In this document: positions 10,219 to 20,360 of the stretch, one piece after another
Layout of the letters: every line of letters begins with the position of its first letter
Position numbering within the stretch: the first letter of the stretch is position 1
NCBI GenBank assembly: GCA_003254905.1
Contig: QANU01009600.1
Location: 38,297 to 102,296 of the forward strand
Source of the DNA: Nissolia schottii
Lineage: Eukaryota > Streptophyta > Magnoliopsida > Fabales > Fabaceae
Direction of reading: 5' to 3'
DNA: 64,000 nucleotides
Program-made: the position numbers and the translations under genes
The notes under the pieces: model-generated
What the model saw: the letters and a program-made list of their open reading frames with translations, nothing else
What the model was told of the DNA's origin: nothing
The model's database searches: none

Positions 10219-11596
10219 AATAATATCAAGCACGATGATACAAACTTAATGACTAGTATAAAGTTTAGGATATCCCCTGAACACTTAGTAAAATAGATAA
10301 ATCTGCTCAGGGATAGCAAGAATAAAATAAGTAAGGGAAAATAGATATTGCATGACACCTAGAGAACCCCTGAATGGCCTGGAGTATGATCAAGTTAATC
10401 AAGAACCATAGATACCTAGGAATTTCCACTGAGAATGTTATGTTCTCACCCCCCCACTTGTTTGTGTCTCCAGGAGACCCACATAGACAGTCCTTTGGGA
10501 GGACCCCCTCTGATTCTGAGTGCGACACGAGAGGTTGACCCCGTCACCGGGGTCGTCACTGAGACGTTTACATATTTACCGACTAAGTATCTGTAAAATA
10601 TATTGTTACGGAGAAAGGTTCACAAATACCTTAAATCAATTCAAAACATTCCTTAGAAAAATTAGAGGATCACAAGGACGTGATCAGAATATTTTTTGGA
10701 CAACCGTACGCGAAGTACCAGGACAACTAACGACCAAACACGATCAAAATTGATTGGAATTTGGTCTTAGAAAATTCGAAGCACATGGCCGGCCAAGGAA
10801 GAAAGAAAGCCACGGCCAAAATTGTGCCAAAATGGCTTGGTCAAATTCAAAGCAATTATGAACCAAGATGACTCATAAGATGACTAATTAGGTGACTAAG
10901 CATGCTAGGTCATGCAAGACACCATAATTAATTTAGTTTTGAATTAAAATTTTCCTTAGCTTCTTGAAGAAGCTATTTCAGCCCAAGGCCTACATATATG
11001 CCCAAGGATGGTGCTAAATGGAAGACAAGAGGAAGCTTGGTGAAACTCTGCCGGTTTGCACACTCCGCTGTTATTCCGCCAAACTGCGAATACAGTAGTT
11101 TTCTGTTAATCCAAACCCTAAACTCCCCATAATATCCTCTCTAGAAATCTTCCCTTGTTCTCTTAAGTAAAACCCTTCATCCATAACCTTAAAGAATTCT
11201 TCCGGAGCAAGAAGCACAAGTTACCAGACTATCGGATTTCTGCAGAACTTATGAAGAATTAGTCTCCATGTGGGTAAACTGACTTATCCACTGTCTATGT
11301 GTTTTTTTGCTAGATGATATATGATGTTAGTATGCCTTTTATGTGACTTTGATTTGTATATGTGTTGTTGGAATTTGTCTGGATTTGCTGGTGCTGTCTG
11401 TGATTCTGTCAGAAGGTAGGAAAGCTTAAGCTGAAATTAGGGGTACGGCTCGATTTTGAAGGGAACTGTATGTTGGGATTTTTATATTACAAAACTAATG
11501 TTATTTTTGGTTCTACACGAAAAATTGAGCGGGGATGTCAAGTTGTATGATTTTTTGGGAGTCCCCAATGAATTTCTCAGCAAACAGGCAGAAAAC
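10219..11596 (+). repeat. Second copy of 8453-10217 with an internal deletion
   Basis: Positions 10219-10585 match 8453-8818, and 10586-11596 match about 9205-10217, with roughly 20 substitutions and small indels. The copy lacks about 385 bp, including the LTR start at 9032 and its GGTAT duplication. It therefore derives from the same nested insertion by deletion and is not an independent insertion. Confidence 0.85.
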
Positions 11597-12428
11597 GGGG
11601 TTTTTTGGAAATAAGGGAAAAACAGAAATTTTGTGTTTTGGGCTGAAAAACTGGGTTGGTTTTCATGAAATATGGGTTTATAACTATCAAAAACCTTAAG
11701 GGTAAGTCTTGAGTCCGTCGAGTTTTTGAGAACAAAAATTCCAAAGAAAACAGGGCATTTATGGAGGGCGAAATGGTAATTTTGTGAAAGGGGGCAAAAC
11801 TGGAATTTTGTGCAGTTGGGATCATAATCTAAGTTTTTAGATATGAAAAATGATCTTAGGGCTACCAAAAACCTTCGGTTAAGGTCTTGGACCTCTCTGG
11901 TTTATGGTTGCTAATCTCTGACAAAAACCAGATGTTTGTTTTGTTAATTGTGGATTTACCTTTGTTTATGCTCATGAAGATGTTGAGCATGAAGATATGT
12001 TCTCTATATGTGTTAAAAATGATGATAGATGTTAGAAGAAATAGTCTTGACTTACCTATGAGTTATGTGATATAATACATGTTAGATGTTTATAGTGATA
12101 GGAGATTATATGATGATTGTTTGATATGATGAAATAAATGATGAAGATCATGATTCTAATGTGTATATGATTGCTTTAAGATGATGAATGAATATGATTG
12201 CTTTAAGATGACAATAAACTGTGTTTATTATATATGAACTGTTGCATCAAAGATCGAACTGTGCACCTGATGATGATGAGAGAAAACCCCCTCTAAAAAG
12301 GACTAGGCTCTGTTTTTGGGGAAGGTCTTAGTCCTGGTCGAGTCCAAGGTCTGACCCCAATGCCATCCAAGGGTGGAAAACTCGGTCATAGTTGGCAATT
12401 ATTCATGGTCAAGACCATTCAGGTTCAG

Positions 12429-12900
12429 TATAACACCCTAGCTAGTTAGCCTAAGCTTAAGTTGCAAACTTGTTAGCTAAGTTGTTATCTACTTTGGTGG
12501 GGATGATACTTAGTCCCATTTATGCGTTAAAAATATTGTTACCCAAAACATGGACCAATTTAAAACTTTCTTTGTACGTTACATAGAGTAAACTAGGAGC
12601 CTTGTCGGGTTAGAGAATACATTGCAAACTGAACATAACATGCTTAACTAATTGAATATGGGTATAATCAATGAAACACCCTAGCTAGCTGCTTACGCTT
12701 AAGTCGCAAACGATGCTCACTAGGTTGTTATCTGCTTTGGTTGGGGTTACTTTTAGCCCCTACTTTTAACGTGGCAAATATCTCTTACGCGAAAATATGG
12801 ACCAATTTTGAAAATCGTTTGTTTACTTTATTAGTTGTAAGCTAGGAGTCATGCGTGATCAAGGAAACATATTAGATATGCAAACGATAGAATCCCAAAA
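12429..12900 (-). repeat. Tandem duplication of the LTR 3' end
   Basis: Two diverged versions of the LTR terminus follow each other: 12429-12671 and from 12672. Both carry the complement of an AACACCCTAGCTAG end, a GTTGTTATCT block and an ATGGACCAATTT block in the same order. The outer one coincides with the TTCAG duplication. Confidence 0.7.
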
Positions 12901-15260
12901 GACTTTGGCGAAACATACTTGGATAATCACACAAAACGTTTCATGGCATACATATATACACATACAGCTACATGGTCCAGAACAAGATTACAAATTTAAT
13001 TAATAATACATAATACAGGTAGTTCACATAAGAGCTGAGGGCGGGTATAATCCTCCAAGCTAATAACAAATACAAAACACAAGACATCGTCCTCCGGCTT
13101 CCGTGACATCTATGGACGCCACGACCTTCCATCGTCTTGTGTTGCTTATGCCATTCCGATGTCCTCGTCATGCTTACCTAGAACCATAAAGGAGTGGGTG
13201 TGAGAACTCTGTGTTCTTAGTGGGCAAACCTTAGTCCTTGCTAATAGTTTTACTCTCAATCATGATTCCATCGCTCAGGGGTCTCTAGGTGTCACAGTTA
13301 TACTATGTTCCTACTAGTTCTTATTATTCAACCTAGTCCTGAGCAGCTACCTACATTACTAGGTGATCTGGGGATCTAATCTTTTCTTATCTAGGTTTTC
13401 GCGATGATTAACTTTGCGTTTACATAGGCCGTCTCGAGCGTTCTCTTGACGGTACTCACATAATACATAGACTTACATACCATATGCATACACTCATACA
13501 TCATATCACATCTCTTATGCATGGGGACTCTGGACTCTCATATGCTTCTTGTCAGACTTGCCTGACGGGGTCGCGTTGCTCTTACTCTGACTGCTGGTCC
13601 ACACCTCCTTGTACACCTGGGACACTACCCTGGCGATGTACGAATTAACCTTTTCTGTCTGTTTCTCGAGGCAAACAAGGCTCCACCCCCTTACCGGGTG
13701 GTGAGGGGCCGCCTTGACAGTGTCACCGGAAGTGGACTCATCCACGCCTCCTCGTACACCTGGGACTTGTCCCACTAGCAGTGTATGACCTAACCTTTTC
13801 TGCTTGCCCCTCGAGACAACATGACTCCACCCGCTCACCAGGTGGCGAAGGGTCTGCCCTGACAGGAAGACCGGAAGCGGACAAATATCTAATTAGCTGC
13901 TCTCACTGGTTATTCTCTCTGGTTGCTCTATTTTCTCCGCGTATTTGTGGACTTGCCGTGATAGGGATTTCCTACTTACTTAACTAAGTTCTGACTTCCA
14001 GGTATTCCGAACCCTCAGTGGTCGGGACCTGTTTTAAGATCTCGTTATTCCCTAGGATTCAATTATGCTCTTTAACTTTAGGTGATTACTTCTAATTATC
14101 TACGGTCATCCTAAGCCGTACGACGACCGAGTCCTCATGATGCATACACATAGCCAAATAATAGACAGTTCTCAGATATTATAGCATGTAATACACAGTG
14201 CATAAACATAATCATAATCACAGCTGGAAACTACGGTGTATCCGTGCTTTTCTAAAAACTTCTGCTTTCTGTCAGGAATTTAGTTATCAGAAACTGGAAA
14301 GGTCCAAGACGTTACCCCAAGGTTTTTGATAGCCCTAATATCATTTTTTATGCTTAGAAATTCAGATCTCAACCCCAACATCATCATACCTTTTAAATCA
14401 CATAGATAGTGATTATGTCGGTTTACCCACGTGTATACGGTTTCGATGTTTCCTGCGGACTTCTAGCTTGTTATGGCGCCTCCTAGTTTTTCTTGGGCTG
14501 ATTTTCTTCAATCTTTCTCTAGGGATTATGAGGGGTTTTTGTAGGTTAAGGTTAGGAAATTCCTGGAGGATCTGGGCTAGGTTTGATGTAGGAAGTGTCA
14601 GGGTTTTTGGTTCGACAGAATAACAGTCGATTGTATGATCGAACAGAGCTTTGGCAAGGTTTCCTAATTTTTCTCCAAATTTTCAGATTTAGGGGGGTAT
14701 TTATAGCCTTGGAGCCAAAATTCACTTCCCCATTTTGCCCTTGGACCAAATTTCCAAATTGCCCCTCGCTTATGTCATCGATGACATCATATATGGTGAC
14801 TAACTACCATGAGTCATCTTTGACTCATTTGACTAGGTCACTTGGCCTATTTGTGTCCGTGTATGGCCTTTGTGTCTTGGCCACTTGTGTGGCCGAGAAT
14901 TAAAGGTCTCCGACAGATCAATTTTGATCCGATTTTATCGTTCCCGTTCCCGGTACTTCGCGTACGGCTGTTCTAAAAATATTCCGATCACGTCTTTGTG
15001 ATCTCCTAATTTTTCTAAGTAACAATATAGGTTCACTTGGGGTATTTGTGGATTCTTGTCTGTAGCCGTACCTTTTACGGATACTTTGGATGCGCGGTTG
15101 TATTCAGATGGCAGAAAGGGTTTGTTCTAGTGTTTGCAGAATTTTAAGAAAAAGTACAGAAATATTTCTACAAACAATTTTAACCCAAGGACTTGTGTAA
15201 GGGCTTGTTCCCCTATTTAATTTATGAAATCTTTGCTAAGGGAAAAAGCGGGACGTTACA
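12429..15260 (-). mobile_element. Minus-strand LTR, target duplication TTCAG
   Basis: On the minus strand it begins TGTAACGTCCCGCTTTTTCC at 15260 and ends GGGTGTTATA at 12429. TTCAG flanks both sides (12424-12428 and 15261-15265). Length is 2832 bp with no coding region I can support. The last 243 bp (12429-12671) are a diverged tandem repeat of the preceding LTR end, which starts at 12672. Internal motifs match the other LTRs, including a pyrimidine-rich block ending TCTAG near 13180-13215. Confidence 0.75.
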
Positions 15261-16460
15261 TTCAGCGCTACCTGGTCGCCACGATGCGGGCTATAAGTGT
15301 GATTATAGCCGTGTAGCCACCGCTATAAGGGACGAGGGTGAATATGCTTATAAGGTCAGCCTTGTAGAGCATAAGTATAAGTGGATGCCAGTTGAAGCTT
15401 ATACTAGTTTTCAGAAAATGAGATCATTGTAGTAGTGTAGCTATGTGAACTATGTAACATTATATGACTTAGGAGTTAGACCAGAGAACAGACGATGTAG
15501 CTAATGAAAGTATAGGTCCCTCAGTCACCTAGTAATGTAGATAAAGCTACTCAGGCTTAGTATGGACATTAATAACTAGTAGGGACTTAGCATAACTATG
15601 ACACCTAGAGACCCCTGAGCGGTGGAATCATAATTGAGTAGAACATGAGTTAAGACGCTTAAGGTTTCCCATTGGGAACGTAATGTTCTCATCCCCCACT
15701 CCTTTATGCTTCTAGGTGGGCTCGACAAGGGTGAAGAAGACGTCAGAGCAGTCCAAGCTGTTGGTCTTGGTAACCAATACCCAAGAGGAGGGTGAATTGG
15801 GTATTTTAGAAATTATTCCAATTTCAACAAATATTGCATTTTCATGGAATTAACGTTACTATGCAGCGGAATAAAATAATTAAAGATGTAATATAAGCAT
15901 GCTCAATTATGTTTGTAATAAAACAATAAGATCAAGAGAGCAACTTATAAACAATTATCAACAGATGCAATTTTCAAATATGCAAGACAATAATATAAGG
16001 TTGCAATAAATAAAGAGATAGAGTTAGAGAGGTTGCAAACAGTGATTTATCCTGGTTCGACCACCCTTGTGATCTACGTCCAGTCCCCAAGCCTTTTGCT
16101 CAAGATTTCTCCACTATCACCAAGCTTCTAACTTAGGTGCTTGACAAGCCTTTACATCTAAGAGCACTCCTCACACTTAGGACCCCTCACCTTTGTGTAG
16201 AAGCCTCAAGAACCAAACCTTAGGGATACCGCACCCTAAGCAACTAGAAGGATACCTCACCCTCTTTACAAGTGTATGAAAATTTTGTGTTTGATAAGAA
16301 ACTCTCTCAAGAGTAGATAATACAAAGTGAAGCTCTATAGGAATATTGACAATATCTCTCTTTTTGCTCTTATGATGATGGAAAATATTAATCCATTGAT
16401 ACAATGAAGTATGAGGATGATGGGAGTGAAGAGCTTAGCTAGAAATGAGAGTTTAATAGG

Positions 16461-16470
16461 TATTTATAGG
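16461..16470 (-). promoter_or_regulatory. TATA box of the solo LTR
   Basis: CCTATAAATA on the minus strand, set in the LTR where a U3 core promoter is expected. The region immediately upstream is largely lost in the gap. Confidence 0.55.
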
Positions 16471-16519
16471 GTTTCTAAGTGTACTAGCCGTTTATAGCCG
16501 TTACCCATTATTTTAATCA

Positions 16520-16929
16520 NNNNNNNNNNNNNNNNNNNNNNNNNNNNNNNNNNNNNNNNNNNNNNNNNNNNNNNNNNNNNNNNNNNNNNNNNNNNNNNNN
16601 NNNNNNNNNNNNNNNNNNNNNNNNNNNNNNNNNNNNNNNNNNNNNNNNNNNNNNNNNNNNNNNNNNNNNNNNNNNNNNNNNNNNNNNNNNNNNNNNNNNN
16701 NNNNNNNNNNNNNNNNNNNNNNNNNNNNNNNNNNNNNNNNNNNNNNNNNNNNNNNNNNNNNNNNNNNNNNNNNNNNNNNNNNNNNNNNNNNNNNNNNNNN
16801 NNNNNNNNNNNNNNNNNNNNNNNNNNNNNNNNNNNNNNNNNNNNNNNNNNNNNNNNNNNNNNNNNNNNNNNNNNNNNNNNNNNNNNNNNNNNNNNNNNNN
16901 NNNNNNNNNNNNNNNNNNNNNNNNNNNNN
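16520..16929. other. Assembly gap of 410 N
   Basis: Unresolved bases inside the solo LTR at 15759-17248. The open frame that spans it is meaningless. Confidence 1.
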
Positions 16930-16964
16930 AAGCTATATGATTATCATCAAGTTCAATCATATAA

Positions 16965-17049
16965 AATCAAATGTATTCTATTTAGCACACAACATCAAAT
17001 GTATTCTATTTAGCATAAAACATCAAATGTATTCTTTTTAGCATATGAC
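16965..17049. repeat. Three tandem copies of a 27-31-bp unit
   Basis: ATCAAATGTATTCTATTTAG is repeated three times with small differences, directly after the gap and inside the solo LTR. Confidence 0.8.
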
Positions 17050-17110
17050 ATCCTTTTGCATTCTAATTGTCATTATCTATTTGTTATGTTCTATTTGTCA
17101 TCATCAAGAT

Positions 17111-17246
17111 ATAGAACAACTAGGGAAACCTAGTTCTACAAATATAAACATATACAATAAATATAGACAATTAGAGCATATTGTATTTGTCATCATCAAA
17201 ACATATTGTATTAAACAATTGGAACAACTAGGGAAACCTAGTTCCA
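17111..17246. repeat. Two copies of a short hairpin in the LTR end
   Basis: CAACTAGGGAAACCTAGTT occurs at about 17116-17134 and 17225-17243. In each copy CTAGG pairs with CCTAG around a GAAA loop, and outer bases pair across a small bulge. The outer pairs are TAGAA/TTCTA in one copy and TGGAA/TTCCA in the other. Confidence 0.7.
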
Positions 17247-17715
17247 CACAAGCAATCTGAGGACGAGTGTCATTGACGAAGATGGACAACGGAATAGGGA
17301 AAATCAGAGCTACGATAGAGATGTCGCATTAGTCCTTAGTCAGTAGGCTATATGTTTGTACTAGTAGGCTATATGTTTGTACTACTATGTAATTGTACGT
17401 GACATCTATGATATTACATCTGTAACTACTTGTGAATATATGGCATGGACCTTTGGTTGCTATGAATGTTGAATATACCTAATTAATATTAGTTAAGTTT
17501 ACTACGTTACCACTCACAATATACGTTATGTCGAGAACCAGACTCATTTTTATACTATGATACGTATAAAGAAAAGTTGAAATTTGGTCCATATTTCTGG
17601 GTAACTATGTTTTTAAACTCATAAGTGGGACTAAGTAATATCCCAACCAAAAGAGATAAGAACCTAGTCGACAGGTTTGCGACTTAAGAGTAGACTAGCT
17701 AGCTAGGGTGTTTCA

Positions 17716-18355
17716 GGTATGGATTACTCTTCGAGCCCACGATGCCGAGGCAGGATCCTCGGGAGTACGAAGGGAGTTGTCCACCATTGCTGAGGCCTCC
17801 CAAGAGAGCGACGATGATGATGACTCACCATCTCTCCCTCATCGGATGACATGGAGGAGGATACCGAAGTAGAAAACCCAGAGGTTGGATCCGACGAGTA
17901 GCCGTCGCACCGCAGCTGTAGGGTATTAGTCTCGTGGATGTCTTTTGTACGAACTAAATGGGTAGTACCTATCAGTCCCTAGGTTTACCTGGTAGTTATT
18001 TTGTTAGCTTATATTTTGTACTTGTAAATTATGTATGAATCATGTAACATGTATATGTATATATATGTAAATGTTTCTTTATGGACCGTTAATTGTGTAT
18101 TGATTTCCTTAATTTCAATTTATGAACGTTAAGCCACGAGCCTTCATCGTTTGCATTATACAACTGGATCACGCGGGCCTCCTAATTAGTGATTATTAGA
18201 AAAGGGACAGTAAAAGTTTTTAATTCGGTCCATATTTTTGGGAAAATATTACTTTCTAAAAGTACTATAGGGCTATAAGTATTCCCATCAAGCAATTAAT
18301 AACCCAGCAAGTATGGTCTATGACTTAAGCATAAGCTAGCTAGCTAAGGTGTTAC
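17716..18355 (+). mobile_element. Long 3' LTR, last part
   Basis: Continues the LTR of 5266-9031 after the GGTAT insertion. It contains a Ser/Asp-rich stretch (17720-17920) that is open only in pieces, then AT-rich sequence, then the terminal block with GCTAGCTAGCTAAGGTGTTACA-like end at 18355. Part of it (17415-17974, together with the preceding inner LTR end) is repeated at 19664-20223. Confidence 0.7.
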
Positions 18356-18526
18356 AATTAAATCTCCTAATTTTCAAAATTTTAGTTTTACCCTTATTAC
18401 CCAAAATGCCGTTTTTACCCGAAATTCTCGATTTTCTTTAGAATTTTAGTTATCAAAAACCCAAAGGGCCCAACAATTCACCCCAAGGTTTTTGATAGCT
18501 CTAAACTCAAATTTTATAAAAACAAC
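18356..18526 (-). mobile_element. Fragment of a minus-strand LTR, left of the copia insertion
   Basis: On the minus strand this has the AGAGCTATCAAAAACCTTGG block also seen in the other LTRs (compare 11850-11890 on the plus strand). It is cut by the LTR end at 18355. It is continuous with 27098-29504 once the copia element and one ACAAC copy are removed. Confidence 0.55.
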
Positions 18527-18774
18527 TAATGAACAATCAAGAGGAAAATACTTGGCAATGATTTCAGAGAATGAAAATGAAATTCTCGTTATGTCTCCAT
18601 TACACTGTAGCAACTTACTTATAGATGGAAGATGGTCCACCGTATTCCCTACTTACCAGGGTACACACAACTAAACCCCGTAACAACTCCTAACAGCCTC
18701 AACTGCTATTATTCTAACAGCAAGCCACAGTTATAGAGAGTTTCATTAATTGGGCGCTGCCTTATGCTCTAATA
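18527..18774 (-). repeat. 3' LTR of the copia element
   Basis: 248 bp, identical in length to the split 5' LTR and differing by few bases. On the minus strand it follows a run of seven G, which serves as the polypurine tract, and begins TATTAGAGCATAAGG. It ends GTTCATTA next to the target duplication. Confidence 0.9.
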
Positions 18775-18905
18775 CCCCCCCGCAAGCGCGCGATGGGTGA
18801 TAAACATCAACCATGCCAAGCTTGGACAAAAGGTGAGCAAAGACCCGTAGTGGCAGAGCTTTGGTGAGCAGGTCGGCGCACTGATCAGCAGTGTTAACAG
18901 GCAAC
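18746..18905 (-). pseudogene. C-terminus of the copia polyprotein
   Basis: The sequence PVNTADQCADLLTKALPLRV and a short tail ending at the stop is the standard RNase H end of copia pol. It joins in frame to MRLL at 20361 if the 18906-20355 insertion and one GCAAC copy are removed. The stop lies inside the 3' LTR. Confidence 0.9.
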
Positions 18906-19119
18906 TGATAAGTGTCCAATTTACACAAATTTGACCTATTAAAATGGCACTTATCTGTTATGATTTAAACAAATTATCTAATTAAATCTCCTTGTTTTGT
19001 AGGTTTATAATATATATTTGAAGATGGATGCAAGCATAAAAGATAATGAATAATCCCTTGAAGAATGGAGAACACGGGCAGAATTGGAACAAAGCTAAAA
19101 TTAAAGAAACAGGCAGGAT

Positions 19120-19336
19120 CGCTCAGCGAATGAGGAGCAGCGCTCAGCACAAGAGGATGAACCGCTCAGCGGTTAAACCCTTACCGCTGAGCGGTTGGAG
19201 GTCGGCCACCGCTTTTGACCCGCAATAAATGCTCCAGCCTGGCGCCACCTCAAGCCGCCACCAGCAATTAATGAAACCGCGTCCGCCACCATAATTGACC
19301 AAACTGCTCAGCGGCGGTACCCTAACCGCTGAGCGG
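19120..19336. promoter_or_regulatory. Cluster of GCTCAGCG-type palindromes upstream of an LTR TATA box
   Basis: Core GCTCAGC or its complement GCTGAGC occurs at 19120-19128, 19141-19148, 19162-19172, 19184-19194, 19306-19314 and 19326-19336. The longest copies read CCGCTCAGCGG and CCGCTGAGCGG. All six lie within 240 bp of the TATA box at 19355. Confidence 0.6.
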
Positions 19337-19354
19337 TCCCTTCCTAAAAACGCC

Positions 19355-19362
19355 TATAAATA
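19355..19362 (+). promoter_or_regulatory. TATA box of the inserted LTR
   Basis: TATAAATA in the context GCCTATAAATAGG, followed about 30 bp later by CTCTCTTCCCCCCTC, a plausible start region for LTR transcripts. Confidence 0.6.
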
Positions 19363-19662
19363 GGCTGGCCAAGTACCATTTTAGGGCATCTCTCTTCCCC
19401 CCTCAAAACACCATTCCTCCATAGTTTCTTGTACTTTTAAAAGCTTAGTTTAGTTTAGGTTAGGTTAGGAACAAAGACGAGGCTTGTGAAGGAGCCGGAG
19501 ATTGAGGAAGCTTGGCGAAGCCATGGCCATGATAGCGTGAGCACGTGTCATGGTAAGTGCCTAAACCTTGCCTCCGAGATACTCTTGTAAGATGGATTCC
19601 TAATCCTCTTTTTGTTGGGATTTTGGTCATTATTGTAGTTTGCTTGTATCCATGTAACTATT

Positions 19663-20223
19663 NTACATCTGTAACTACTTGTGAATATATGGCATGGACC
19701 TTTGGTTGCTATGAATGTTGAATATACCTAATTAATATTAGTTAAGTTTACTACGTTACCACTCACAATATACGTTATGTCGAGAACCAGACTCATTTTT
19801 ATACTATGATACGTATAAAGAAAAGTTGAAATTTGGTCCATATTTCTGGGTAACTATGTTTTTAAACTCATAAGTGGGACTAAGTAATATCCCAACCAAA
19901 AGAGATAAGAACCTAGTCGACAGGTTTGCGACTTAAGCGTAGACTAGCTAGCTAGGGTGTTTCAGGTATGGATTATTCTTCGAGCCCACGATGCCGAGGC
20001 AGGATCCTCGAGAGTACGAAGGGAGTTGTCCACCATTGCTGAGGCCTCCCAAGAGAGCGACGATGATGATGACTCACCATCTCTCCCTCATCGGACGACA
20101 TGGGGGAGGATACCGAAGTGGAGAACCCAGAGGCTGGATCCGACGAGTAGCCGTCGCACCGCAGCTGTAGGGTATTAGTCTCATGGATGTCTTTTGTACG
20201 AACTAAATGGGTAGTACCTATCA
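19663..20223. repeat. Single-N join followed by a 560-bp copy of 17415-17974
   Basis: The 560 bp after the N match 17415-17974 with about nine substitutions. The copy includes the GGGTGTTTCA/GGTAT junction of the nested LTR at 17715, so it is not an independent insertion. After it the sequence changes to an (AT)n run (20224-20242). Confidence 0.88.
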
Positions 20224-20360
20224 TATATATATATATATATATAAATTTAATTTGAACGACAAAAGCGCAGATAAGCTTTCTACGAGCTTGGCATAGTTGT
20301 GACAAAACTTAAGTTGTGTCAAGAGTCGAGAAAGTGGTTAAAAAGGCTTTCATCAGCAAC

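Larger units (their letters stand above)
15759..17248 (-). mobile_element. Solo LTR, target duplication CAAGC (contains gap)
   Basis: Ends are TG and CA, with CAAGC at 15754-15758 and 17249-17253. The left part has the blocks GGTGAATTGGGTATT and CCACCCTTGTGATCTACGTC, shared with the element at 57022-58178. A minus-strand TATA box at 16461-16470 sets the orientation. A 410-N gap lies just upstream of that TATA box. No coding sequence is visible. Confidence 0.8.
9032..17715 (+). mobile_element. LTR nested in the long LTR (plus strand), target duplication GGTAT
   Basis: It starts TGTAACATCCCGC at 9032 and ends GGGTGTTTCA at 17715. GGTAT is present at both flanks (9027-9031 and 17716-17720). No gag or pol is visible, so it is a solo LTR or a coding-free derivative. 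Its span is inflated by a nested minus-strand LTR (12429-15260), a solo LTR (15759-17248) and a duplicated stretch around the single N at 10218. The 3' end carries the motifs common to the LTRs in this window: TATGGACC- or TTGGTCCATAT-like sequence, then a GCTAGCTAG run before the terminus. Confidence 0.75.
18906..20355 (+). mobile_element. LTR insertion in the copia RNase H, target duplication GCAAC
   Basis: It begins TGATAAGTGTCC and ends CTTTCATCA, giving TGAT/ATCA ends, and is flanked by GCAAC at 18901-18905 and 20356-20360. A TATA box at 19355-19362 sets a plus orientation. No coding region is seen. A single N at 19663 is followed by 560 bp (19664-20223) copied from 17415-17974, so the interior may be misjoined. 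The reliable parts are 18906-19662 and about 20224-20355. Confidence 0.75.

Noticed and set aside
16517-16960. A 147-codon open frame over the gap
   Set aside because: It consists almost entirely of N.
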